Assembly (NCBI RefSeq): GCF_932294415.1
Contig: NC_065545.1
Coordinates: 41,020,327 to 41,084,326 of the forward strand
Direction of reading: 5' to 3'
DNA: 64,000 nt
DNA from: Quercus robur
Lineage: Eukaryota > Streptophyta > Magnoliopsida > Fagales > Fagaceae
Made by a program: the position numbers and the translations under genes
The notes under the pieces: model-generated
The model's database searches: none
What the model was told of the DNA's origin: nothing
Seen by the model: only the letters and a program-made list of their open reading frames with translations
Part shown: positions 11,155 through 20,501 of the stretch, in pieces
Layout: each line of letters opens with the position of its first letter
How positions within the stretch are numbered: position 1 is the first letter of the stretch

Positions 11155-12413
11155 CTAAGATCCGTTTTCCTCCCTCACTAAAGCTACGCTTATAACGGCT
11201 TGTGAAACAGCTAAGTATAGGTAGAGTTCTTCTCCTGGCTTGGATGGACTGAGCAATGAGGGAGATGAAAGATACACCTTTAAGTTTTCAAATGCCACTT
11301 GGCATTTGTCTGTCCATTCAAACGATTTTTTCAGAGTGCGGAAGAAAGGTAGACATTTGTCCGTTGCTTTCGAGACGAATCTGTTCAGGGTTGCGATTTT
11401 GCCATTCAAACTTTGCACCTCCTTGACCGTCCTCGGCGGCTCTAACTTTATTATGGCCCGTATCTTCTCTGGGTTAACCTCTATACCTCTTTGGGATACC
11501 ATGAAGCCCAATAATTTCCCCGCCGTCACCCCGAACGCGCACTTGCTTGGATTCAGCTTCATGTTATATGACCGGAGGGTGTCAAAGGTCTCCCGAAGGT
11601 CGCTTAGGTGATCATCTTCGCGTAGGCTCTTCACTAGCATGTCATCGACATAAACTTGTACGTTCCTCCCAATCTGGTGCACGAACATCTTGTTCATTAA
11701 TCTCTGGTATATCGCTCCAGCATTCTTTAGTCCGAATGGCATCACCTTGTAGCAGAACAGTCCTTGACTGGTAACAAAAGAGGTCTTCTCTTGATCGGCT
11801 TCATCTATTTTGATCTGATTATAGTCTGAGAAAGTGTCCATGAAGCTCAAAAGTTGGTGTCTTGCGGTTGAATCGACCAAAGTATCTATCCGAGGGAATG
11901 GATAGCTGTCTTTGGGGTAGACCTTATTGAGGTCCATGAAGTCTACGCACATCTGCAATTTTCCATTGGCCTTTTTAACCATGATGACGTTTGCCAACCA
12001 ATCGGGGTAGTACACTTTTCTCAGATGAAATCTACCTCAAGCAACTTTCGAACTTCCTCAGCTATCGCTTTGTCCCGCTCCTAAGTGAATACCCGTTTCT
12101 TCTGCCCGATTGGGGAAAATGAAGGTGATACATTCAACCTGTGAACTATGATTGAGGTGTCGATTCCTGGCATGTCCTCGTGACTCCAGGCGAACATGTC
12201 TTGATTGTCTCTTAGGAATGCCGTGAGCACTTGGTGTACAGGCCAACTTGCGAGTGTACCCATTCTGGTTGTCTGTTCTAGCCTTAAGTCATCAAGGATC
12301 ACTTCCTTGAATTCTTCAACCGGCTCCGCTACTACCCGTTGTTCTCCTATGCACATTGTCTGCTGATGATCTTCCATCTCTAGCATAGCAATATAGCATT
12401 CTCGCGTTGCCAC
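11155..12413 (-). pseudogene. Tat retrotransposon reverse transcriptase
   Basis: RNA-dependent DNA polymerase of the element. The linker MFAWSHEDMPGID near 12160-12190 leads to RLNVSPSFSPIGQKKR, where a stop interrupts the frame. The palm domain follows in 12015-11155: ANGKLQMCVDFMDLNK, PKDSYPFPRID, KVMPFGLKNAGAIYQRLMN, and the catalytic YVDD motif in VQVYVDDMLVKS. The text then reaches LGFMVSQRGIEVNPEKI and the connection region. The catalytic aspartates are present. The interruptions are nonsense codons between about 12060 and 12020 and near 11154. Confidence 0.9.
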
Positions 12414-12977
12414 CTAATTTCTGCGCAGTTCTCCTACTTCATAATCCATTGGGAATTTGATCATTAAATGGTAGGTTGAAGTTACAGCCTTCCATGAGCT
12501 GAGGGTGGGTCGTTCGAGAATGGCATTGTAAGCGGACGAGCAGTCAACCACTAGGAATGTTACTTCCTTAGTGATCTGTTGGGAGTAATCACCCATCGTT
12601 ACTGACAACGTGATGGCACCGATGGGGAACACTCTCATCCCTCCGAAACCAACTAGAGGGGCATTAACCGGGACCAACTGTTCTCTATCAATCCTCATTT
12701 GCTGAAAAACCGGGTAATACAGGATGTCTGCCGAACTGCCATTGTCAACCAAAACTCGGTGCATGTTGTAGTCTCCTATCCTCAGGCTGACAACAAGCGC
12801 GTCATCATGCGGGTGTTGCAGCCTTCGAGCATCTTCTTCTGAAAATCCGATGACTGGGTTGTTGATTCGTGCCATCTTGGGTACAGTGCTTGTAAGCTGG
12901 ACGTTCTGAACCATTCTCAGGAACGTCTTCCGGGCTTTTTTGGATGACCCAGAAGTTGCCGTGCCCCCTACGATCAT
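12414..12977 (-). pseudogene. Tat retrotransposon aspartic protease region
   Basis: An open frame of 187 codons. The retropepsin active-site text VLVDNGSSADILYYP sits at about residues 75-90, with the catalytic Asp in the DNGSS form seen in Tat elements. Upstream text IGFSEEDARRLQHPHDDALV and downstream NAILERPTLS are the usual flanks. The frame ends at a stop (12414-12416) before the reverse transcriptase linker, which then continues in the next entry. In intact elements this is part of one polyprotein. Confidence 0.85.
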
Positions 12978-14396
12978 CCTTATGTCTCCAATGGGCGGCC
13001 TTGGGCACTCATTCTCCCATCACAGGGCTTGCTCTTGGGGTGGATCCGTTATTTCCTTGCTAACGAACATCTGTAGCTTCCCCTGTTTTATAAGGGCCTC
13101 TATCTGCTGTTTTAGATCACAGTAGTCAGCTGTGTTGCGCCCGTGGTCTCGATGGAAGTGGCAGTACTTTCCCTTGGCCTCTTGCTGGGATCTCCCTTCA
13201 ACTTACCGAGGAACTTCAGGACTCCTTCATCTTTGATATGCATTAAGACCTAATCTATTGGGGCAGTTAATAGTGTGAAGCTTGTCAACCTCCCAGTGGG
13301 GGGTTTGGAGCATCTATCATCCTATCGTTCTCCGATCCTAACCACCTTTCGCCTTCTATCTTGCCTTGTGTCCTCCTGTTTTTCCCTTTTTCTGGGCTTA
13401 TCCTCGCAGGCCAGCAGTGCGTCTTTTGCGTTCATATATTTGGTAGCCCTGTAAAGCACATCCGACATGGTCTTTGGATCATTCTTGTATAGAGAAAATA
13501 GGAACTTACCCTTTCGTAACCCATTAGTGAATGCTGCTATGAGTATCTTGTCATTCACTTCGTCAATTGAGAGGGCCTCCTTGTTGAAACGGGTTATGTA
13601 GGACCTTTGCATCTCGTCCTCCCGCTGCTTAATATTCATCAGACATGTAGTAGACTTCTTGTATCTGTACCCTCCAATGAAGTACAAAGTGAATTGGGCA
13701 CTCAACTCCTTGAAACTACTGATAGAACTAGGCGTTAACCGACTGAATCAAATTCTCGCAGCATCCTTCAGCGTTGTAGGGAAGGCCTTACACATGATTT
13801 CGTCTGTAACTCCTTGAAGGTGCATCAAGGTCTTGAAGGTCTCTAGGTGATCTAGAGGGTCCTTGACTCCGTCGTAACTGTCTATCTGTGGCATGTAGAA
13901 TTTATGCGGCAGAGGGAAGTAATTGACGAAGGCAGTGAACGGTGAGTCGGTTCGGTTGACTAGGTCATCAAGATCGCTGGATACTCGTCCCTTGAGGGTG
14001 TTCATCATAACTTTCATCTGCTCCTTCATTGCCTGCATCTCCGCGACAAGGTGGAGCTGTATCCATGAGGGTTAGGAGGCTTATGTTTTGTTGCTCTGGT
14101 TTGCTTGGGGTGTTACTATCCTCCGGTCTCTCCTGGTTCCAGCGATCAGCATTGGCACCTTCTTGATCTTCTTCTTGGTTTCCTATCACTGCGTTCTTCT
14201 GTCGTAACTGTTCCTCTAGGGTCTGGTTTTGTCTAGTGAGGTGCTCCACTGCCGCTGTAAGGGTTAGGCCTATCTCTCCAGGGCAGTAGGTTGTGGCTCG
14301 TCTTCCTGAATGTTGTTGGTGGTCACTATCGAGCGTGTAAGTACTATGCAGCCCTTTGTCCGGGTAGCGTTTGTATGGCCTACAAGTTGCAGTCAC
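12978..14396 (-). pseudogene. Tat retrotransposon gag
   Basis: Encodes the particle-forming Gag protein of the element. The N-terminal part (14396 down to about 14040) is glutamine- and asparagine-rich (HLTRQNQTLEEQLRQ). A frameshift then leads to the conserved gag core: [31 protein letters not shown], then at about 13750 a TGA where Trp is expected, then FSRLTP and ELSAQF. The frame continues with QREDEMQRSYITRFNKE and KYMNAKDAL. A later frame gives the CHFHRDHGRNTADYCDLK zinc-knuckle-like tail near 13090-13170. At least one nonsense codon and two frameshifts make it non-functional. Confidence 0.85.
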
Positions 14397-14990
14397 GATT
14401 TCCCACAGACGACGTCAACTGATGATGCCGTAAATATCACTAGTGAGCTACACGATCCTCTCACACTCGTAACGATATCTGCACAGAAAAGAGAGAAGAC
14501 CTAACAGAGAGCATCGGTGTGGTGTTAGCCAAATACCCTTCGAAGGTCAAGTTAGAATTATTCTCACAACTCTAGAGTGCTAGAGAAGGGTAAATTATGC
14601 GCACCTCGATTTGTGAGGGTATTGAGGCTTTTATAGTAGTAGAAGGTTGGCATCTCTTCCTTAGTGTAGAAGTCTTTTCCTTATAGGAATCCTCTTGAGT
14701 AGTCCTAAACGTGATGGACAAGACATATCCTTGTAGAGAAGATCTTCATTAACGCACGTATCTTTCGGAATCCTCTTCGTGCTAGGATTCCATTTACCTT
14801 GGGATTCTATGGCGATTAAGTGTATGTTGCAAGTATTTCCCATCTAGGGTTTCTACTGTATCTATCTATAATAGACCTTTGCACAAGTTGGGCTTGCCCT
14901 CTATCGGCCCATGGACATGGATTCGTCAGGCCTATTTAATGGAGGTCCGTCAGGCTATATTTTTACCCTCTTCAATAAGCATTTCATAGA
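14397..14990 (-). other. Putative 5' leader / LTR of the Tat element
   Basis: The minus-strand region upstream of gag has the primer-site-like word gtcgtctgtgggaaa at its lower end. Above that is several hundred bases of non-coding DNA expected to be the 5' LTR. The plus-strand text between 14420 and 14990 has no coding signal. The outer LTR end could not be fixed because the 3' partner was not found. Confidence 0.4.
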
Positions 14991-15282
14991 TTATGATAGA
15001 ATACAAACTCTCTTCCAGAGACTACATATAACTATGAGTAGAAATGGGCATGTTCATTCCAAAAAGGAGTCAAATCTATTTATTAATTACCACGGGGGAT
15101 CCATTGATTACCAATTGTTAATGTTAGGATCCTGTCTCTTTGCTTGCTGGTGGCCACTGCTAGTGCTAGTAGTTCTCTATTTGTGCTTGCTGTTGTATCA
15201 CTGCAAGTTGCAAAGTTGCTGCATATAATATATAGGAGCTGCGTACCACACCACTAGAGCGCTGTAATACTGCTATTACATT

Positions 15283-15485
15283 GCAGTGTTATTGTGTCAT
15301 GTACTAATATTTATTAGCAGCCAATCTATTAGTAATTTACTAGTACTCCTATTAGTTAATTACAACATGTGCTCTATCTAAAATAATAATAGCATGCAGT
15401 GTTATTGTGTCATTTACTCATATTAATTAGCAGTAGTCTATTTATTAGTCATTAGTAATCCTATTAGTCAATCACAACATTTTCT
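15283..15485. repeat. Two-copy tandem duplication (about 113 bases)
   Basis: The word gcagtgttattgtgtcat begins at 15283 and again at 15396. Each copy continues with tactaatattaattagcag-like text, tctattagt, cctattagt and aatnacaacat. The sequence is non-coding and lies between the Tat element and duplication copy B. Confidence 0.85.
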
Positions 15486-16714
15486 TCTATGATGTAGAAC
15501 AGACAGCATAGACTTTTTTGGAGCAGCAAGGGTGCCGGAAGTCAGTACAGCGCAAGATGAAAGGGGGGGGGGGGGGAGCGGTGCTAATAGAGGTCATCGG
15601 AGTGACGATGTCGAAATTGCATGAAATTTGGTAGATTGAAGGGAAACAACATTTTGATCCAGACTCAAGACCTCAAGCGTTGCCTAAATTTAGGCAAATT
15701 CCTTCGCAAAGCCTCGAAAATAGTGTTTTTGCTATTTATAGTAATATTTATTTTTCCTTAATAACTTTTAGTTTCAAAATTAGAATAAGGTCTCTTCTGT
15801 TTTGGGACGTCTCTTAGAGACAATATTTTCAATTTTCGCAATTATCTAAATTTTGTTATTTTTGGCAAAAATAGCTATTTTGTCACCTAATAATGTGATC
15901 AACATAGATTAGGATTTTTAGGTGTTTTCATAGCCGTCCTAGGGTTTCTTTTACTATTTAAACATATTGTAGCCTCCAGGACAATTTAGTTTTCAAATTT
16001 ATAAAAATACAGACTTTGTCTAATTCTCTATGATGTTTGGTTTCTTTTTCATTAAAAAAAAAAAAACGTGTTTGTTTTCTTGTAGCTTCCGCGACATCAT
16101 TCTATCTAATTGGCTATGTGATTAATTTGGAGTAGTTAGTCAGTTAGTTGGTACTGCATTTTGTTAGTTACTAGCTAGTCTAACAGATTGTCAATTAAAT
16201 ATATAAGGCTGATTCTCATGATAGATTATTGTACATTCATTCATTCATTCAAGAAATATATATTTCTAGTCTCAAACAATCTCTTCTCAGTTGCTCTATT
16301 CATTGTGCTCTTTTAGAATGAGTGAATGATCACAGGTTTGGAGATTGACCCCTCTGCACACTTAAGCGGCAATTGGGCTCGCTCGGCCCTGTAATCCCAT
16401 AAAGCTTATCCATCCTTATTATTCTTTTACTGGGCCCTGAGCTGAGCCCACGAGCCCGTTATTCTATTTTCAGATCCCCACACAAAGTATCCTTGCTATC
16501 GTGAATTGTGAAATATAGGGACTTTTCTTCTTGCTATACGAAAGGATTTAGACAAGAAAATGACTTTAGAAATTACCAATGTTTTTAAACATATATAGTG
16601 TGTGGTGAAATCTTATAATCATGCCATAAAATCCTCAATCAAATTCTTTTTTATAAGTTTTGAATGAATCTCAGGTGCATGTGGTGGAATTACTCAGTTG
16701 TTTTGACATGCAAA

Positions 16715-16940
16715 ACTCTAAAGAGAAAGTGTGGTCTTCCCCATCTCTTTAATTCCCACTATGGATATGAACGAGATATTTTCTTTCACATCAATGTTAA
16801 ATTATAAATCTATGATCATTTTCTTATCCTCTTCTCTCCCAACAACTTATTCTTCTCGTACGAATGAGTGAGTTTGGTCCCTCTCCCTCACCTTTATTTG
16901 TAAAGGATGCTCTATCAATTGGAATTTGTTCCTATCATTT
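16715..16940 (-). pseudogene. CNL resistance gene fragment, second copy
   Basis: Duplicate of the lower part of the fragment at 1055-1277. The minus strand gives NRNKFQLIEHPL-like text, then VREE, then a stop, then the NB-ARC start with the damaged P-loop MGKTTL. The coiled-coil exon is missing because copy B lost that block. The fragment is too short to function. Confidence 0.7.
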
Positions 16941-16994
16941 GCTTTATCCCTTACTAATATATGCCTTAAAAAGCACGTGTTAATAAATTCCATG

Positions 16995-17192
16995 TTAATA
17001 ACATGACTTTTTCGTTAGATTATGGTACGTTGTGATTGGAATTGGCGAATAGAAACAAAGGAAAAAAAAGAGTCCTGAAATCTTTCCACAAAAGTCACCA
17101 TGTGGTGGTTTCCAGTGAGTTTCCACACTAACTTTATCTTCAAAGCAATCGGCTGTCAGTGACCTCCGCAAATCATGCACAGCTCTTGACAA
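16995..17192 (-). other. Copy B of the conserved short open frame
   Basis: Same 65-codon frame as 3069-3266, with FEDKVSVETHWKPPHGDFCG kept exactly and several changes nearer the start. Unrecognised, and open in both copies. Confidence 0.25.
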
Positions 17193-17305
17193 CTTTGCTC
17201 AATTTTCAACACTAATCATTCATCAAACCCATCAAATTCCCAGACATGACCACTGATCAAAGCACCATGCCAAGATAATAATAAAGGTTTCTTGGAAATT
17301 CCCCT

Positions 17306-17338
<33 letters not shown>

Positions 17339-17884
17339 AGCATTTTCCTGGGTGGATTGATACATGTTGAGTAGAAGGATTGGAATTTTTTTTTACATAC
17401 ACATAAAGAACCTTAAAAGTTGTGCATGTTCCTTCTTTCTTTCTCTCTGTAAAGAAAAATTCTAGTCACATCATAAATTTCTCCGAAGATTTCATATACT
17501 CTTTCACAATCACAATTTTGTTCATGGGAGGTCCACCACAATACAATATTACGAAGAGGGTATGAAATTTTCAATTACTCTCTGAAATTAACATTATGTT
17601 TAAAGAAAGGGAAAAAAAATTAAGGGAATAGATTTGGAAAAAAAAAAAAAAAAAAAGACAGAAAATACTATTTATGTATGTATTTGGAAGTAAAAATGAA
17701 AAAAAAAAAAAAAGGAAAGAAAACGAAGGAAAAAATAATGCTAAAAAGTTTTTTTATTTTTTATTTTTTGTAAATTGTAAATGAATAATTCATTAGGAAG
17801 AATTAAAAGTAATTTTACAAAAATATTCAGAACTTTTTTATACTTTTACGAGGGTACAAGAGTAATCTTGTATAAAAAGTTAAT

Positions 17885-17919
<35 letters not shown>

Positions 17920-18100
17920 CTGGTATGTCGCTCCATGAGCAAGGAGTGCCACACACGAGTGGAGCGAAAACAAAGTTAGGGGGAATTCTTCGTTGGGGGA
18001 AATCCTTTTATTGCATATTGAATATAGATCCATGTCTTTCTTGTTCCACTAGCTACGACCAAAGTCTTTCTTCTTCCATTAGCTAGGACCAAATTCTCAC

Positions 18101-18853
18101 ATGTCCACTTTGTTATTACATCCGTATTTTTTGATGTCAAAGACCAGAAGCTTCACGCAAATTATTATTGGATCTCGGTTGTTCTTAACAGAGATGGCTA
18201 TTCATTTAAGTCTTCGGGTAGCACCACTAGATTTTCAACAAGGTGGAAATTCTCGTATTCTGTATGTACATGTTCCTGCGACTCGGATGAATATTCTTGT
18301 TTATATCGCTACGGCTATAAACACTTTCTTCTTATTATTAACAAAACACCCCCTTTTTCTTCGCTTTTTCGGAACCAGTATAGAAATGGGTGCTTTTTTT
18401 ACATTGTTTACCTTAGTTAATGGGGATGTTTTGGGGAAGACCTATGCAGGCACCCTTTGGGTGTGGGATGCTCGTTTAACCTCCGTATTCATCTCGTTTC
18501 TTATTTACCTAGGCGCACTGCATTTTCAAAAGCTTCCTGTCGAACTGGCTTCTATTTCAATCCGTGTTGGACCAATCAATATACCAATAATAAAGTCTTC
18601 AGTCAACTGGTGGAGTACATCTCATCAACCTAGGAGCATTAGCAGATTTGGTACATCAATACATGTTCCTATACTCATTCCAATCTTGTTTAACTTTTCT
18701 AACTTCTCCTTCTCAACCCGTATCTTCTTTGTTCTGGAAACACGTCTTCTTATTCCATCTTTTCTCAAATCTCCCTTAACCGAAGAAATAGAAGGTCGAG
18801 AAGGAATACCAAAACCTAGTTCACTAGTTGAGTTTTTCTGCATCTATGGCTGA
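18101..18853 (+). pseudogene. ccmC: Mitochondrial cytochrome c biogenesis protein CcmC, nuclear copy
   Basis: CcmC is an inner-membrane haem-handling protein of the mitochondrial cytochrome c maturation system. The frame is open for 250 codons, close to the usual plant length. Recognisable text includes MAIHLSLRVAPLDFQQG, ILYVHVPATRMNILVY, WVWDARLTSVFISFLIY and KSSVNWWSTSHQP, and it ends in FCIYG. Several hydrophobic membrane segments are visible. The tryptophan-rich haem-binding stretch is changed: the residue before GTLWVWDARL is Ala where the family normally has Trp. Other substitutions are scattered throughout. In plant mitochondria the transcript needs C-to-U editing, so a nuclear copy without organelle expression signals should be non-functional. 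The open frame is notable all the same. Confidence 0.88.
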
Positions 18854-18915
18854 ATGGTTAAAGTGCCCAACCTAATAAAGAGGCAAATTTTTAGGTTCGA
18901 TTCCTGCTGGATGCA
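18840..18915 (+). pseudogene. trnI-CAU-like tRNA sequence, damaged anticodon arm
   Basis: The 5' GCATCTA pairs with the 3' TGGATGC to form a seven-pair acceptor stem. The D-arm text GGCTGAATGGTTAAAG and the T-arm text AGGTTCGATTCCTGC are typical. The whole resembles plastid-type trnI-CAU, which is often found in plant mitochondrial DNA. The anticodon region reads CCCAACCTAATAAAGAGG, which does not form a normal five-pair stem with a CAT anticodon. The gene is therefore damaged. Its first 14 bases overlap the last codons and stop of ccmC. Confidence 0.65.
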
Positions 18916-19256
18916 CTTGGAATGCTCAGTTCAATTGCTACTCACGGAATTTATACATATAGCTTGTCCTTATAGCTTATGGATCATTCGAGAACCAAGC
19001 AGTCGACCATTCACCACCAACAAACAGGCCCACCTGGATGCTCTCTTGGATTGGGTATGGGATAGGAGGCCTATACATCCACTTGCATAGCATATCGGTA
19101 GTAGCTACAAGACAAAAAACGAACTCAAGAACGCAAGAGAAGTGCTTTTTAAATGGTAGAGCTACAAGAAAGCATCTACTAAGCTAACCATCTAATCTAA
19201 GCAGTAGTATCTCAACTCAATGAATAGCTTTCTCGCAAGAGGAAAGAGATGGTTAG

Positions 19257-19622
19257 GGTCTGGCAACTGATGAAAAAGTCTTGTTTGGAAGTGATGGGAC
19301 TTCAACATTGTATTTGATTAACCGTCAAAATTTCAAAGTCATAGGAAAACATATTGTCACATATAATGGTCATGAAGTACACAACCTTGATGAACTAGAG
19401 TATATAAATGGAGAAGTTTGGGCAAATGTTTGGCAGATTGACTGCATTGCTAGAATCTCACCTAAGGATGGTACTTTGCTTGGATGGATTCTTCTTCAAA
19501 ATTTAAGGGAAAATTTGGTACAATCTAGGAATAATGGTATTGATGTTTTAAATGGCATAGCCTGGGATAGTGCTAAAAAGCGCATCTTAGTGACGGGAAA
19601 ACATTGGCCAAAGCTTTATTAG
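19257..19622 (+). pseudogene. Glutaminyl-peptide cyclotransferase (plant type) fragment
   Basis: Plant glutaminyl cyclotransferase converts N-terminal glutamine to pyroglutamate in the secretory pathway. After a splice-acceptor-like ttag at 19253-19256 the frame reads GLATDEKVLFGSDGTSTLYL, NLDELEYINGEVWANVWQ, ARISPKDGTLLGWILL, DVLNGIAWDSAK and VTGKHWPKLY. This is the C-terminal half of the beta-propeller-like family domain. A TAG at 19620-19622 stands where a Glu codon is expected: the same frame continues INLLQVKKKNKEK after it, so a single G-to-T change would explain the stop. No upstream exons are seen; mitochondrial-like DNA lies there instead. It is therefore a truncated copy. It could also be a 3' exon of a gene whose 5' part is far away, but the NUMT makes that less likely. 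Confidence 0.8.
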
Positions 19623-20460
19623 ATCAATCTACTTCAAGTAAAGAAAAAAAACAAGGAAAAGAAAAAGACTCAAAGTGGGAGATAAGTCAAAGTTTAAGCG
19701 GTTGAAACCTAAGTAAAATTTTATGATTACATTGAGTTCTACTGGCTCTGACGTGCAATTATTTCATTATGATTGTAGAGCAATTCTTTTGTCCATTCAG
19801 AGTCTACCAAGAATTTTTCTTAGCAGGTGTTGTGGTGGTGGAGCAGTGATGATGCCAAAGATGATTTTGATTTGGGGATTTAGGGATTTTGGAGAAGGGT
19901 TGATACCTGATATGCACGAGAGAGAACTAGAAAAAAAAATACAAGTTTTGTTTTTAATCGATTGGGAAGAGGGGGGGGGGGGGGGGTTTGGTCTTTTAAG
20001 TTTGTGCCACTTAGCAATGCATGCGCAAGTCATGTGCTTCATATTTCCATCCCACTTAACCGTAAAACTAATGGCGGGGTGCAAAGTGTAACGAATGTCA
20101 TAGTTTAGGGTGCAAATTGTGCATTCAAATAGTTTAGAGTGCAAAGTGTAATATGGAGCATAATTTAGGGTGGTAAAGTATAGTTTTTCCTATTTTTATT
20201 CCAAAAATGGCATCTGCCTGGGCCTTGGCCTTTTGTGGGTGTAGACTTTTAGAAGTGTCCCTAAGGCCCTCCTTCATATTAGTCCATGAATATCCTTATG
20301 CAATTATGCTAAAAACAGAAGAAGAAGAGGTATATAATGAAAGCAGGAGAATAGGAAGAAAAATCTTTTAATGTAGGACTTGACAGACTACAACATGGCA
20401 ATAAGCCAATGATATTATAATATTATTTTTTATTTGAAACATATTTAGGTAACAAGATGA
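19623..20460. other. Intergenic with transposon-like tail
   Basis: Contains a G run (19971-19986) and, at 20080-20185, repeated phrases of the form tagtttagggtgcaaa and gtgcaaagtgtaa. These are typical of a decayed inverted-repeat element end. No gene is supported. Confidence 0.4.
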
Positions 20461-20501
20461 ACAATTGAGGTATGATCACCAAAGTCTAAGACTCTAAATT
20501 G

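Larger units (their letters stand above)
8385..14990 (-). mobile_element. Degenerate Ty3/Gypsy LTR retrotransposon, Tat lineage, minus strand
   Basis: The order on the minus strand is gag, protease, reverse transcriptase, RNase H, a second RNase H, integrase, then a 3' non-coding region with tandem repeats. This is the layout of Tat-lineage elements, which carry an extra RNase H domain. Just upstream of gag, at 14395-14425, the minus strand reads gacgtcgtctgtgggaaa, like the primer-site region of such elements. Every main domain is recognisable, but frameshifts and in-frame stops interrupt the polyprotein, so it cannot be autonomous. A leader or LTR should lie above about 14420. No second copy of that sequence was found below 9100, so the 3' LTR seems lost or diverged. 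Confidence 0.9.
15580..17890. repeat. Segmental duplication, copy B
   Basis: Second copy of 1-3970, same orientation. It starts after a G run (15562-15577) and ends inside a T run at about 17888-17918, beyond which mitochondrial-like DNA follows and similarity to copy A stops. It lacks the 1.75-kb block 1278-3025 of copy A but keeps about 95 bases (near 15672-15766) missing there. It also has an expanded CT tract near 17311-17338. Confidence 0.9.
17919..19256 (+). other. Nuclear insertion of mitochondrial DNA (NUMT)
   Basis: Directly after a T run of about 30 bases the base composition changes, and the region carries ccmC in its plant mitochondrial form with upstream non-coding DNA (17919-18100). 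Its 3' end overlaps a trnI-CAU-like sequence, and about 340 bases of further non-coding DNA follow. The surroundings on both sides are nuclear (segmental duplication and a nuclear gene fragment). The right limit is inferred to be at or just before 19257, where the glutaminyl cyclotransferase exon begins. Confidence 0.75.

Noticed and set aside
14911-15228. 105-codon plus-strand frame beside the Tat element
   Set aside because: Composition is not protein-like and it crosses the presumed LTR border.
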